A program made the translations under genes and the position numbers. Of a DNA stretch of 64,000 nt, positions 46,403 through 54,645 are shown one piece after another. Within the stretch, counting starts at the first letter, position 1, and every line of letters starts with the position of its first letter. The DNA comes from Methanoculleus sediminis (GTDB lineage Archaea; Halobacteriota; Methanomicrobia; Methanomicrobiales; Methanoculleaceae): positions 1-64,000 of the forward strand of contig NZ_JXOJ01000007.1 of the NCBI RefSeq assembly GCF_001017125.1, read 5' to 3'. The notes beneath the pieces are model-generated. The model saw nothing but the letters and a program-made list of their open reading frames with translations. It was not told where the DNA came from and ran no database searches.

Positions 46403-47509
46403 ATGATGATGCTTATGGTAGGCTGTGCTGGGGCCGCTGCCATGGATGCGGGAGGACAAAATCTCAATACGGTCATCGCCCGGGGCTGCCTTCATCCTGC
46501 TACGGATGAGGCGGTGCGGTATTTCGATGAGGAGCGGGTCTACTCGCTGCAGGTAGAGTCGACCCTTGCCTGCCCGCAGGGATGCCGCTACTGCTACGCT
46601 CCGGCCGATGCCGCCGGGGCCGGGGAGCTCCCCGCCGAAGATATCGCCGCCGCTCTCTCCTCTGCGGCGGATATGGACGTGAAAGCCGTCGACTGGCTGG
46701 GGGGCGACCCGCTGATCCGCAAGGGCTGGTACGATCTCGCAGAACACGCCCGCGACCTCGGTTTCGTCAACAACATCTGGTCGAGCGGCATCCCGCTTGC
46801 CGACCCGGGAGTCGCGGAGCGCGCCGTCGCCATAGCGGAAGGGGGTTTCATCTCCGTGCACCTGGACACCCTCGACCCGGCCGTTTACGCCCGACTCCAC
46901 GACGGGGATGCCGGAGAAAAGATCCGGGCCATCCTCCGCGGCATCGAGAACCTTGTCGCCCTCGGCAAACCTGCGGGCGAACTCGTCAACTGCATCACGT
47001 TCACGCGGCCGCTGGCCGGGGAAGACCTTATTAAGACGATGCGGTACTTCTGCGAGGAGGTCGGGATGGGGATCTGCCTGACGCAGATCTGCACGGTCGG
47101 CAGGGCATGCCGCCATCCGGAATGGGTGCCGGCACCCGGGGAGATCCGGGACGCCTGCCGGGCACGGGACGCGATCTGTTATCCGGGTTCCTCCTGCTCG
47201 TTCGGGACGATGGACGTCAACAAGTTCTACTGCGGCAGCATGATCTGCCTGACGGCGAACGGCGACGTTACGCCCTGTTCGGTCATCAGGAAGGGGTTCG
47301 GGAACATCAGGGAGCAGCCGCTCTCTGAGATCGTCGAGAAGCACCGGAACGAGCTGCTCTTTTCGGGGATGCGGCAGCCGGGCCCGTCCTCCTGCACCCG
47401 GTGCGGGCAGAACGCCGTCTGCTGGGGGTGCCGGGCGACGGCATACTACGAGACCGGAGACCTCCTGGGCCCCGACCCGAAGTGCTGGCGGGCGGCGCCG
47501 GAGAGGTGA
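46403..47509 (+). CDS. Radical SAM/SPASM protein
   Basis: A radical SAM enzyme of about 368 residues. The cluster motif CPQGCRYCYAP (CxxxCxxC) and the TIM-barrel markers WLGGDPLIRKGWYDLAEHA and GGFISVHLDTLDPAVYARLH are intact. A C-terminal SPASM region carries auxiliary-cluster cysteines (CYPGSSCSFGT, FYCGSMICLTANGDVTPCSV, CTRCGQNAVCWGCRA). It lacks the layout of arsenosugar ArsS. The start is uncertain: ATG codons at 46403, 46406, 46409, 46415 and 46442 are in frame without a clear ribosome binding site. The methyltransferase gene follows after 7 bases. Confidence 0.85.
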   Translation: MMMLMVGCAGAAAMDAGGQNLNTVIARGCLHPATDEAVRYFDEERVYSLQVESTLACPQGCRYCYAPADAAGAGELPAEDIAAALSSAADMDVKAVDWLGGDPLIRKGWYDLAEHARDLGFVNNIWSSGIPLADPGVAERAVAIAEGGFISVHLDTLDPAVYARLHDGDAGEKIRAILRGIENLVALGKPAGELVNCITFTRPLAGEDLIKTMRYFCEEVGMGICLTQICTVGRACRHPEWVPAPGEIRDACRARDAICYPGSSCSFGTMDVNKFYCGSMICLTANGDVTPCSVIRKGFGNIREQPLSEIVEKHRNELLFSGMRQPGPSSCTRCGQNAVCWGCRATAYYETGDLLGPDPKCWRAAPER

Positions 47510-47516
47510 AGCAAGT

Positions 47517-48302
47517 ATGCTCGACATAAACATCGGCGACGTCACGGCCGCCTACGAAGGGGCGGTCGGCGTCATCTGGGAGATGCTGATGGGGGAGCAG
47601 ATCCACGTCGGCGGCGAGCGGGAGACCGATATCCTCGCGGAGTTAGCGGGTGTGGGCGCAGGCACACGGGTGCTGGACGTCCTCTCCGGTCTCGGAGGCC
47701 CGGCACGGCACCTTGCACGCACTTACGGCGCGACGGTGACGGGTCTCGACGCGACGGAGCGGATGGTGAATGAGGCGGTATTGCGCACAAAGCGCGCCGG
47801 TCTTCACGATCGCGTCACCTTCCGGCCCGGTAACGCTCTCGATATGCCCTTCAGATCGGGGATCTTCGACGTCGTCTGGGGACAGGACTCCTGGTGCTAC
47901 GTCACCGATAAGGACCGGCTGATACGCGAATGCCGCCGCGTGGCGATGCCCGGCGGCACGATCGCCTTCACCGACTGGATAGAGACCGGAGCCATGAGCG
48001 CTGAAGAACGCTGCAATCTCAACGCCTTCATGCTCTTCCCGTACCTGGAGACCATGGGAGGGTATGAGACCCTGCTCCGGCGGCACGGGTTTGCCGTGAG
48101 GGAGTGCGAGGATATCAGCGAGGATTTCGCGTCGCAGATGCACCGCTACCGGGATGCCCTCGCCGGCGGCCTGAAGGGCCGGATCGTCGAACGTTTCGGG
48201 ACGGATACCTTCCGGGCTATGGAACGCGGCATCGGCCTCTGGGTAGAAGCCGCCGACGAGGGGAAGGTAGGGAGAGGCCGGTTCGTGGGCCGGAAGTCGT
48301 GA
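47517..48302 (+). CDS. SAM-dependent methyltransferase, sarcosine/dimethylglycine type
   Basis: A 261-residue class I methyltransferase. The SAM-binding motif is VLDVLSGLGGPARHLARTYG, with VTGLDATERMVNEA, FRPGNALDMPF and VVWGQDSWCYVTDKDRLIRECRRVAMPGGTIAFTDWI. The VWGQDSW and PGGTIAFTD segments resemble glycine/sarcosine/dimethylglycine N-methyltransferases. An amine acceptor is therefore likely; ArsM-type arsenite methylation is unlikely because its conserved cysteines are not apparent. Coupled to the radical SAM gene upstream and overlapping the glycosyltransferase downstream by one base (TGATG). Confidence 0.85.
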   Translation: MLDINIGDVTAAYEGAVGVIWEMLMGEQIHVGGERETDILAELAGVGAGTRVLDVLSGLGGPARHLARTYGATVTGLDATERMVNEAVLRTKRAGLHDRVTFRPGNALDMPFRSGIFDVVWGQDSWCYVTDKDRLIRECRRVAMPGGTIAFTDWIETGAMSAEERCNLNAFMLFPYLETMGGYETLLRRHGFAVRECEDISEDFASQMHRYRDALAGGLKGRIVERFGTDTFRAMERGIGLWVEAADEGKVGRGRFVGRKS

Positions 48303-48973
48303 TGCGGGCGGCTGCCGTTATGGCCCGGATGCCGGTTCCGGGAGAGGTGAAGACACGGCTCGTCCCGCCGCTCACGCCAGCGGAGGCGGCACGGCTGTAT
48401 GCCGGATTCCTGCGGGACACGATCGGGCTCCTCGCCTCCCTCGAGGGGATCCGTCCGTTCGTGGCCTACACGCCTCATGGTGCGGACGGCTTTTTCTCCG
48501 GGATCGTTCCTCCCGGGTTCTCCATCCTTCCCCAGGCAGGAAAGGATCTCGGCGAGCGCCTTGACAACGTTACGGCCACACTCTTTTCGCGGGGGGCAAC
48601 GGCGGCCGTGCTCTGCGACAGCGACAGCCCGACCCTTCCCGGCCGGTGCCTCGAGGAAGCATTTGGCAGGCTCGATGAAGCCGATGTCGTCATCGGGCCG
48701 TGCGACGACGGCGGCTACTACCTGATCGGGATGCGGAAGCATGTCCCCCGCCTCTTTGAGGGCATTCCCTGGAGTTCGGCCCGCGTGACGCAACGGACGG
48801 TCAGGATCGCCGAGCGCCTGGATCTCTCGGTCTCCCTGCTCGAGCCCTGGTACGACGTCGACACGGCGGCCGACCTGGATCGCCTCTGCCGCGAGGTAGC
48901 GGCATCCTCGAAAGGATCCGATTTCGCCCGCCATACCCGCCGTGCCCTGGCGGAGATCGGGCGGCGGCCGTAG
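48302..48973 (+). CDS. TIGR04282/DUF2064-type glycosyltransferase
   Basis: A 223-residue nucleotidyltransferase/GT-A fold protein: VMARMPVPGEVKTRLVPPLTPAEAARLYAGFL, LPQAGKDLGERLDNV, LCDSDSPTLPGRCLEEAF, IGPCDDGGYYLIGM and WYDVDTAADLDRLCRE are the DUF2064/TIGR04282 signatures. The subfamily is named for arsenosugar biosynthesis by clustering with TIGR04283 enzymes; here both types occur within 3.3 kb. ATG overlaps the methyltransferase stop, so the three plus-strand genes form one coupled unit. Confidence 0.9.
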   Translation: MRAAAVMARMPVPGEVKTRLVPPLTPAEAARLYAGFLRDTIGLLASLEGIRPFVAYTPHGADGFFSGIVPPGFSILPQAGKDLGERLDNVTATLFSRGATAAVLCDSDSPTLPGRCLEEAFGRLDEADVVIGPCDDGGYYLIGMRKHVPRLFEGIPWSSARVTQRTVRIAERLDLSVSLLEPWYDVDTAADLDRLCREVAASSKGSDFARHTRRALAEIGRRP

Positions 48974-49037
48974 CACCGTACCCGGAAGACCTGCAGGTAG
49001 CGTCTAAAGATCGGCACCGCATCCGGCTTACCGGCGG

Positions 49038-49481
49038 TTACGCAAAATAGCCGAGTCCTTCGGGGAACTCGCTGACGTTCTCGTAGTGTTTGACGTCCTG
49101 GGGGGTGATGACGGTGAGCGAGGGCACCACCACGCCGAAGCCGTGCGCGGGGAACCAGTACGATCCCTGCCCGTAGTCGTTCGACGCGTCCTTCACGCGC
49201 ACCTCGATACGCTCGAGGTCGAGGTGCCGAACGCTGACGTTGTCGAAGTTCAGTATATCGAGTGCCTTCTGCCTCAGATCGGATTTCCCAAGGAGGAGAA
49301 CGAGGAACCCGATGCCGTCGTCTATCGTATAGTTCATGGTGACGACGGCATCCGCCTTCTCCAGCCGGACGGTGACGTCTTTGACGGTGATGTAACTGTA
49401 CCGCTCCTCGCCCGCCGCCATCGCGGGAGCAATGAGAGCAGCAACCAGCATCAGCGCCATGCCGACCGCCAACCGTTTCAT
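49038..49481 (-). CDS. Exported protein, unknown function
   Basis: A 147-residue protein with a signal peptide (LAVGMALMLVAALIAPAMAAG) and a single beta-rich domain (YSYITVKDVTVRLEKADAVVTMNYTIDDGIGFLVLLLGKSDLRQKALDILNFDNVSVRHLDLERIEVRVKDASN). No recognised family. The next gene on the same strand, alba, is separated by about 235 bp that hold no clear feature. Probably located outside the membrane. Confidence 0.7.
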   Translation of the reverse strand: MKRLAVGMALMLVAALIAPAMAAGEERYSYITVKDVTVRLEKADAVVTMNYTIDDGIGFLVLLLGKSDLRQKALDILNFDNVSVRHLDLERIEVRVKDASNDYGQGSYWFPAHGFGVVVPSLTVITPQDVKHYENVSEFPEGLGYFA

Positions 49482-49717
49482 AGTATAGCGTATATGGTGC
49501 GGTTCTTAAAGCCTTTATGGTCGAGCCGCGCCAAACCGGCCGTATACGCGACCGTCTGACGGATAGGGCGCGCCAGACAGATTTTTCCGGAGCGCCGAAG
49601 ATCTCCGGCGCACCGTGCAGGAACGCCGCCACGAGAAAAGCCGTTCGAACGGAGGAGTTCCGCCGACAGCCAGCCGCTACGCTCTATTGACCGGTATCAA
49701 AAAAGTGCTTCGGGATC

Positions 49718-49993
49718 TCACTTCGCATGAGCGAGGACAATCTCGATGCTTGATACGTTCGTCTTCCCGGTATCGGTGTCGATCATCTCGGTCGACGTGA
49801 AGATCTCTTTTTTGTCCACGTTTGCAAGGAACCGGTTGAGTGCGATCTCCGCCGTATCGACCGCACGTGAAATTGCCTTCCCCCGGGCCTTAATCGCGAC
49901 TTCCTCCGCTCCGTTATTGAACTGGGTGACCACCGCAAGCACGTAGTTCATGACCGGTTTGTTTCCCACGAATACTGTGTTGTCCTTTATCAT
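49718..49993 (-). CDS. albA: Chromatin protein Alba
   Basis: A 91-residue nucleic-acid-binding dimer-forming protein that coats DNA and RNA. Family marks: [52 protein letters not shown], with the RNA/DNA-contacting lysine in the [12 protein letters not shown] segment and [16 protein letters not shown] at the end. It is the last gene of the minus-strand run that also holds asd, ferredoxin, dapB and dapA; only 13 bp separate it from asd. Confidence 0.95.
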   Translation of the reverse strand: MIKDNTVFVGNKPVMNYVLAVVTQFNNGAEEVAIKARGKAISRAVDTAEIALNRFLANVDKKEIFTSTEMIDTDTGKTNVSSIEIVLAHAK

Positions 49994-50006
49994 TAGCCCA
50001 CCTCGT

Positions 50007-51023
50007 CTAAAGGTACTTCCTCGAGCATATCAGTTCTGCGTTGAGGACGGATGCGCCTGCGGCCCCACGGATGGTGTTGTGGCCGAGCGCAACAAACCGT
50101 AATCCTTCGCGGATCCTCCCGACGGAGACAGTCATGCCCCGCCCGCGGTTACGGTCGAGCCGTGGCTGCGGACGGTCGGACGGGTCGAGGAGCTCAACGG
50201 CCTTCTCCGGCTGTAAGGGTAGATTGCTTAAGGGGGACTTAAAGTTTGCGTAAACTTTTTTCACCTCGGCAACCGGCTCCTTTACGTCGACCCAGACCGC
50301 AATGGTGTGCCCGTCGATGACGGGGACCCGGTGACAGCTTGCGCTCACGCTGAACGGAGCCGGAGTTACCGCGGAACCGTCGAACGACCCCATGATCTTC
50401 AGCGTCTCGCTCTCCATCTTCTCCTCTTCGGAGCCGATGTAGGGGACGACATTGTCGTAGATGTCCATGGCGGAGACGCCGGCAAATCCGCCTCCCGAGA
50501 TTGCCTGCATGGTCGCCACGCGGACGTCATGGAACTCGAACGACCGGAGGGGTGCAAGGGCCAGCGCAAGGACGATCGTCGAGCAGTTCGGGTTCGTCAC
50601 GATGAATCCCTCACGTCCAAGATCCCGCTGGACGTCGATCAGGCCGAGGTGATCCGGGTTGACTTCCGGGATCACCAGCGGAACATCCGCGTCCATGCGG
50701 TGCGAGCGGGCGTTGCTGCAGACACCGATACCCGCTTCGGCGATCTCCGTCTCAAGGGACGTCGCCACTTCGGCGGGCAGTGCCGAGAAGACAAGATCGC
50801 AGTCCTTCAGGCTCTCGACGGTTGTGGGAGTGACGACGATATCACTGACGTTGTCCGGGTACGGCGCATCGAGGCGCCAGTTGACCACCTTGCCGTACGG
50901 TTTTCCCGCACTCCGCTCAGATGCGGTCAGGGTCTGGAGATTAAACCAGGGATGATCCGCCAGCAACTGGACGAAGCGCTGTCCCACCGCTCCTGTGGCA
51001 CCAAGCACTCCTACGTTTATCAT
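50007..51023 (-). CDS. asd: Aspartate-semialdehyde dehydrogenase
   Basis: Reduces aspartyl phosphate to aspartate semialdehyde with NADPH, the branch point to lysine, threonine and methionine. The 338-residue protein begins [27 protein letters not shown] (NADP-binding loop), has the catalytic cysteine in [14 protein letters not shown], and shows [21 protein letters not shown] and [22 protein letters not shown]. Start set at the ATG at 51023 where the fold begins. dapB and dapA lie just upstream in the run, so the products act in sequence. Confidence 0.96.
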   Translation of the reverse strand: MINVGVLGATGAVGQRFVQLLADHPWFNLQTLTASERSAGKPYGKVVNWRLDAPYPDNVSDIVVTPTTVESLKDCDLVFSALPAEVATSLETEIAEAGIGVCSNARSHRMDADVPLVIPEVNPDHLGLIDVQRDLGREGFIVTNPNCSTIVLALALAPLRSFEFHDVRVATMQAISGGGFAGVSAMDIYDNVVPYIGSEEEKMESETLKIMGSFDGSAVTPAPFSVSASCHRVPVIDGHTIAVWVDVKEPVAEVKKVYANFKSPLSNLPLQPEKAVELLDPSDRPQPRLDRNRGRGMTVSVGRIREGLRFVALGHNTIRGAAGASVLNAELICSRKYL

Positions 51024-51070
51024 AGACAAAAATATCTGTAGTGTAGGTGGTATTAAAAGAGTTGGTTTCT

Positions 51071-51244
51071 TTATTCCATGGAGATTGCTTCCGACGGGCA
51101 CTCGTCGACGCAGGTTTCGCAATCAACACAGAGGTCAACGTCGACTTTTGCCTTGCCGTCTTCCATGGTGATGGCGGAAGCCGGGCAGACGTCCACACAG
51201 GTTTCACAGCCGGTACACTTCTCAATATCAACAACTGCTGCCAA
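51071..51244 (-). CDS. Two-cluster ferredoxin
   Basis: A 57-residue 2[4Fe-4S] ferredoxin with two full motifs, CTGCETCVDVCP and CVDCETCVDECP (CxxCxxCxxxCP), typical of small archaeal low-potential electron carriers. The start is a TTG at 51244, chosen because CGGAGGA lies about seven bases upstream; longer frames reaching 51610 run through dapB and are not credible. It sits between asd and dapB; a direct link to lysine synthesis is not known, so shared expression is the simplest reading. Confidence 0.88.
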   Translation of the reverse strand: MAAVVDIEKCTGCETCVDVCPASAITMEDGKAKVDVDLCVDCETCVDECPSEAISME

Positions 51245-51305
51245 TTTGGTTCCTCCGAACGTACATAGTTTATGACTGCACCAAAAATAAATTTCGCTTT
51301 CCCTA

Positions 51306-52064
51306 TCACAGCCCGAGGACATCCTGCATCCCGTAGATGCGCGGCTCCCTGCCGACGACCCAGCGTGCGGCCCGGACGGCGCCCTGGGCGAAGACCGCCC
51401 GGTCGTAGGCCCGGTGAGAGACCTCGATGCACTCGAAGTTCCCGGCAAAGAGAACGGAGTGATCGCCGACGATATCGCCGCCGCGGATGACGTGGACACC
51501 GATCTCGCCTTTCCGCTCGGTCTCGCCGACACGGCCGTAGACCTTCTCGCGGCCCCCGAGTTCCCGGTCCAGGATCTCGAGGATGGTCTTCGCCGTGCCG
51601 CTCGGGGCATCCTTCTTGTAGCGGTGATGGGCTTCGGTGACCTCGATATCGTAGTCGCCGAGCTCGCGTGCCGCTTCCCGCACGAGTTTCCAGAAGATGT
51701 TGACGCCGACGGAAAAGTTGCTCGAGATCACCGCCGGGACGGTTCCTTCGACGGCGCTCGCGATCGTCTCCCGCTGCTCGGGGGAGAACCCCGTCGTCCC
51801 GACGATGAGCGCCACATCGTTTCGGGCGGCTGCTTTGATGTTCTCGACCGCAGCGGCCGCGACGGTGAAGTCGATCAGGACGTCGGGCTTCTTCTCGTTC
51901 AGGAACGCGTCGATCTTCGCCGCCGGGACGACCTCGGTCTTAAAAAGCGTCCCCTCCCGCACGTCGATGCCGCCGACCAGTTCCATGTCGGGGGCCTCGT
52001 CGACGATCCGGCCGATATTGGTTCCCATACGTCCCAGGGCACCGGATACGACTACCTTAACCAT
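51306..52064 (-). CDS. dapB: 4-hydroxy-tetrahydrodipicolinate reductase
   Basis: NAD(P)H-dependent second step of the DapA-DapB lysine route. The 252-residue protein starts VKVVVSGALGRMGTNIGRIV (nucleotide loop) and carries VIDFTVAAAAVEN-like LIDFTVAAAAVENIK, VGTTGFSPEQ, EVTEAHHRYKKDAPSGTAK with the catalytic EAHHxxKxDAPSGTA set, and the C-terminal SHRAYDRAVFAQGAVRAARWV. Its start overlaps the end of dapA by 8 bases. Confidence 0.96.
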   Translation of the reverse strand: MVKVVVSGALGRMGTNIGRIVDEAPDMELVGGIDVREGTLFKTEVVPAAKIDAFLNEKKPDVLIDFTVAAAAVENIKAAARNDVALIVGTTGFSPEQRETIASAVEGTVPAVISSNFSVGVNIFWKLVREAARELGDYDIEVTEAHHRYKKDAPSGTAKTILEILDRELGGREKVYGRVGETERKGEIGVHVIRGGDIVGDHSVLFAGNFECIEVSHRAYDRAVFAQGAVRAARWVVGREPRIYGMQDVLGL

Positions 52065-52932
52065 GATTTACCAGCACCTTCCTCAGTTGTTCCGTCTTTG
52101 CTTCGTCGAGCTCGTCGAGCGGCAGCCTGACCGGTCCCGCAGCCATCCCGAGGAGTTCCACCGCCTTCTTCACGGGGATGGGGTTCGTGTCGATGAACAT
52201 CGCCCGCATGAGCACAGCAAGTTCGTAGTGCAGAACCCGTGCGCGGGCAAGGTCGCCGGCCCGGAAAGCCTCGTACATCCCGACCATCCGGCCGGGGTCG
52301 ACGTTTGCCGCTACCGATATCACGCCAGCACCCCCTACGGCGAGGACGGGGAGGGTCATTGCGTCGTCCCCGGAGATCACGCTGAACTCCTCGTCCCGTG
52401 TCTCCTCGATGATGCGGGAGATCTGGGTGATGTCGCCGCTTGCCTCCTTGATCCCGACGATGTTCGGGTGCCTCGCGAGCTCGGCCACCAGGTCGGGCTG
52501 GAGGTTCTGCCCCGTCCGGCCGGGGACGTTGTAGAGGACGATCGGAATATCGAGGTCGGCAAGTTTCGTGAAGTGCTTGACGAGTCCGGAACGGTTCGGC
52601 TTGTTGTAGTACGGGCTGATGACGAGCGCGCCGTCCGCACCCGCGTCCTTCGCGGACCGGGTCAGGCGAACGGCCTCCTCCGTGTTGTTCGATCCCGTCC
52701 CGGCAAGCACCGGCACCCGTCCGTCGACGACCTCGACGGTCTTGCCGATCACCTGTTCGTGCTCCTCGAACGTGAGCGTCGCGGACTCGCCGGTCGACCC
52801 GCAGGGCACGATGCCGTGAACCCCGCGCTGCAGGAGTGATTCTATGTTGGACTGTAATCCTTCAATATCGAGACTCGCTCTCGAGTCCCGGTAAAAAGGG
52901 GTAATGATCGCCGGAAGGATTCCCTCAAACAT
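52057..52932 (-). CDS. dapA: 4-hydroxy-tetrahydrodipicolinate synthase
   Basis: Condenses pyruvate with aspartate semialdehyde. The 291-residue class I aldolase-fold protein has GIVPCGSTGESATLTFEEHEQVI, the tyrosine in DGALVISPYYNKPNRSGLVKHF, the Schiff-base lysine in NIVGIKEASGDITQI and VISGDDAMTLPVLAVGGAGVISVAANVDP. All catalytic residues are present. It lies ten bp downstream of rps17e on the same strand. Confidence 0.96.
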   Translation of the reverse strand: MFEGILPAIITPFYRDSRASLDIEGLQSNIESLLQRGVHGIVPCGSTGESATLTFEEHEQVIGKTVEVVDGRVPVLAGTGSNNTEEAVRLTRSAKDAGADGALVISPYYNKPNRSGLVKHFTKLADLDIPIVLYNVPGRTGQNLQPDLVAELARHPNIVGIKEASGDITQISRIIEETRDEEFSVISGDDAMTLPVLAVGGAGVISVAANVDPGRMVGMYEAFRAGDLARARVLHYELAVLMRAMFIDTNPIPVKKAVELLGMAAGPVRLPLDELDEAKTEQLRKVLVNHG

Positions 52933-52942
52933 ACAGTTTGGT

Positions 52943-53131
52943 TTACCGCTTCTTTGTATTTATCTTTCTTGAGATGTACCCGGCAACCCGGTTCCTGACG
53001 GCCTTGCTGTCGATCATGGCGACTTCGGCGACAGCGTGCTTATTCTCTTCAAAGTCTCCACTGAACCTGCTGCGGTGCTTGACGATGAGTTCTTCGCCGA
53101 GGTTCTTGATATATGACGGTTTGATTCCCAT
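52943..53131 (-). CDS. rps17e: 30S ribosomal protein S17e
   Basis: A 62-residue basic ribosomal protein conserved in archaea and eukaryotes: MGIKPSYIKNLGEELIVKHRSRFSGDFEENKHAVAEV and VRNRVAGYISRKINTKK are family-typical. Binds the small subunit. It sits in the operon between the thiamin-related gene and dapA. The length is normal. Confidence 0.96.
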   Translation of the reverse strand: MGIKPSYIKNLGEELIVKHRSRFSGDFEENKHAVAEVAMIDSKAVRNRVAGYISRKINTKKR

Positions 53132-53143
53132 GTGGACCTACCC

Positions 53144-53692
53144 TTACAATTGTGCATAGGTAATGCGATTTGACAGTTTAAGAATATTTTGTGCGACCGT
53201 AACCGGATCTTCCCCGAGAACCCGGATCATCGGCTCTTTCCCCACGGCCCCCCGGTCGTAGATGACGTCGGGCACGCCCTCCCTGCAGCAGGAGGCGACG
53301 CCCCAGTCCATCGTCTGCATGCCCACCGGTTCGTTCTCCCGGTCGAACGAGCAGACCTCGAAGAGAAGGTTCTCGAGTTCCGGGAGGATTGCTTCCGAGA
53401 AGCGGATGTTCGCCGCGCTCCTGATCCGCGGGTCGAAACGCATGGCCGTAATGACGATCCGGGCCACGTGGTCGCTTGCCCCGAACGCGATCCCCCCGAC
53501 GGGGTGCACCTTATCTGCGAGCCTGACGATCCGGCCGGGGACTCCCGCCACGTCGTCTTTGCTCCGCGCATCGGGCAGGGCGTAGACGATGTTCATCCCG
53601 ACCTCCGGGATGAGCCGGGCGTCCATCCGCTCGACGAGAAGCCCTACGGCCTCTTCCACGCGATCGATCACCTTCCCGCGCTCTTGCATCAT
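53144..53692 (-). CDS. ThiN-type thiamine-phosphate synthase family protein
   Basis: A 182-residue protein like the ThiN domain found fused to ThiD in many archaea: LIPEVGMNIVYALPDARSKDDVAGVPGRIVRLADKVHPVGGIAFGASDHVARIVITAMRFDPRIRSAANIRFSE and the C-terminal DWGVASCCREGVPDVIYDRGAVGKEPMIRVLGEDPVTVAQNILKL. ThiN joins thiazole phosphate and pyrimidine pyrophosphate, or in stand-alone form may act in regulation of thiamin genes. No ThiD is attached here. First gene of the dense minus-strand run to alba. Confidence 0.85.
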   Translation of the reverse strand: MMQERGKVIDRVEEAVGLLVERMDARLIPEVGMNIVYALPDARSKDDVAGVPGRIVRLADKVHPVGGIAFGASDHVARIVITAMRFDPRIRSAANIRFSEAILPELENLLFEVCSFDRENEPVGMQTMDWGVASCCREGVPDVIYDRGAVGKEPMIRVLGEDPVTVAQNILKLSNRITYAQL

Positions 53693-53732
53693 GCCTTCTA
53701 TCCTCGGTCAGGGAGCCATATATGGGTTGCGC

Positions 53733-54371
53733 TCAGCCGAGACCGAGATCGCCGCGGGCTTCCGCGAGCCCCTCGATCGCGAGGCGGTAGAACGTCTCCA
53801 TGTCCATCAGGGATTCGATCATCCGGATCCTCTCGCGCTCGCAACCGGCGGCAAACGACTTCTCCTTGAACTTCTTCTTCACCGTGCGGGGGCTGACCTC
53901 GTCGATCGCCCCGCCCTTCACCAGGGCGCAGGCGATGATCAGGCCCGAGACGCTGTCCGCCGCCTGGAGCGCAACCTCGACCGGCCGGACGTAGTCCCCA
54001 AAGAGCAGGTGGTTGTGGCGCCTGACGATATCCGCGATCTCTTCAGAGACACCGTTCTCGATGAGAATCCGGTAACCTTCGACACCGTGCCGCTCCATAT
54101 CCCCGCAGACGATGTCGTAGTCGATGTCGTGCAGAAGCCCGATGATCTCCCACGTCCCGGCATCCTCGCCGAGATGCTCCGCAACCTTCCTCATGATGGC
54201 GGCCGTGGCATGGCTGTGCGTCGGGCCGAACGCGACCGGCCGAAGGGCGGGAACGTGAGCACCGTTAGGTGCGAAGGGCCGTAGCAGCAGCACCGCAGGT
54301 GCGACTTGAATGATGTGGGACGGCGATGTCACATAACGCCGGAGCAGAGCCGGTGCCTCGTCTCTCTCCAT
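53733..54371 (-). CDS. HD-domain phosphohydrolase with in-frame repeat insertion
   Basis: A 212-residue HD-fold protein. The metal site is recognisable: the histidine in HSHATAAIMRKVAEHLGED, the HD pair in IIGLLHDIDYDIVCGDMERHG, and VRRHNHLLFGD. The final part (PRTVKKKFKEKSFAAGCERERI) is typical of small archaeal HD proteins. Homologues go from the N-terminal helix directly into the first histidine; here about 31 residues (IQVAPAVLLLRPFAPNGAH and beyond, ending FGPT) intervene, encoded by hairpin-module repeat at 54219-54309. The frame is kept, so the product is probably made; its folding is unknown. Substrate unknown. Confidence 0.8.
   Translation of the reverse strand: MERDEAPALLRRYVTSPSHIIQVAPAVLLLRPFAPNGAHVPALRPVAFGPTHSHATAAIMRKVAEHLGEDAGTWEIIGLLHDIDYDIVCGDMERHGVEGYRILIENGVSEEIADIVRRHNHLLFGDYVRPVEVALQAADSVSGLIIACALVKGGAIDEVSPRTVKKKFKEKSFAAGCERERIRMIESLMDMETFYRLAIEGLAEARGDLGLG
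54219..54309 (-). repeat. Hairpin-module repeat inserted in frame in the HD-domain gene
   Basis: Contains GCACC (54259-54263), loop GTTA, GGTGC (54268-54272) and GCACC (54290-54294), loop GCA, GGTGC (54298-54302), with the linker GGAACGTGA and following GCGAC-like sequence shared with the intergenic arrays. Boundaries are estimated from the expected HD-family alignment and may be off by a few codons. Confidence 0.65.
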
Positions 54372-54462
54372 GTGTGTGGAATTGTCGGTCGTCCCGGATA
54401 AGCGTGTGGGTCGCCACCGCCCTATGGATAGAGATATACCTGCACGTACCCCACCTGTTTAC

Positions 54463-54645
54463 ATGAATCTACGGGTTCTTGAGGTGCTGGCCGCATTCGG
54501 GTGCCTCGCACTGTTTGTCGTGCTGCTGGTGGCGCTGCCCGAACTTATGAATGGGATGGAAGGGCTTGCATACGTCGTCGCACTGGTCGTCTTCATCGCC
54601 GTGCTCAGTATCGCCGGCTACCTGATCGATAAAAAGGCCGCTTAA
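54463..54645 (+). CDS. Small two-span membrane protein
   Basis: A 60-residue protein with two hydrophobic segments (VLEVLAAFGCLALFVVLLVALP, and LAYVVALVVFIAVLSIAGYLI) and a basic end (DKKAA). No family recognised. I start at the ATG at 54463; a longer frame from 54370 overlaps the start of the HD gene and adds a polar stretch. Its stop overlaps that of the convergent priL gene by four bases. Confidence 0.6.
   Translation: MNLRVLEVLAAFGCLALFVVLLVALPELMNGMEGLAYVVALVVFIAVLSIAGYLIDKKAA

Noticed and set aside
46403-47509. Arsenosugar radical SAM protein ArsS
   Set aside because: The C-terminal cysteine pattern is SPASM-like and the methyltransferase partner is not ArsM-like, so the specific ArsS label is not justified.
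51071-51610. Long ferredoxin-containing frame of 179 codons
   Set aside because: Its upstream part is an antiframe of dapB; the ferredoxin has its own ribosome binding site and TTG start at 51244.
54219-54309. Intein in the HD-domain protein
   Set aside because: The insert is only about 30 codons, has no splicing motifs and matches the hairpin-module repeats.
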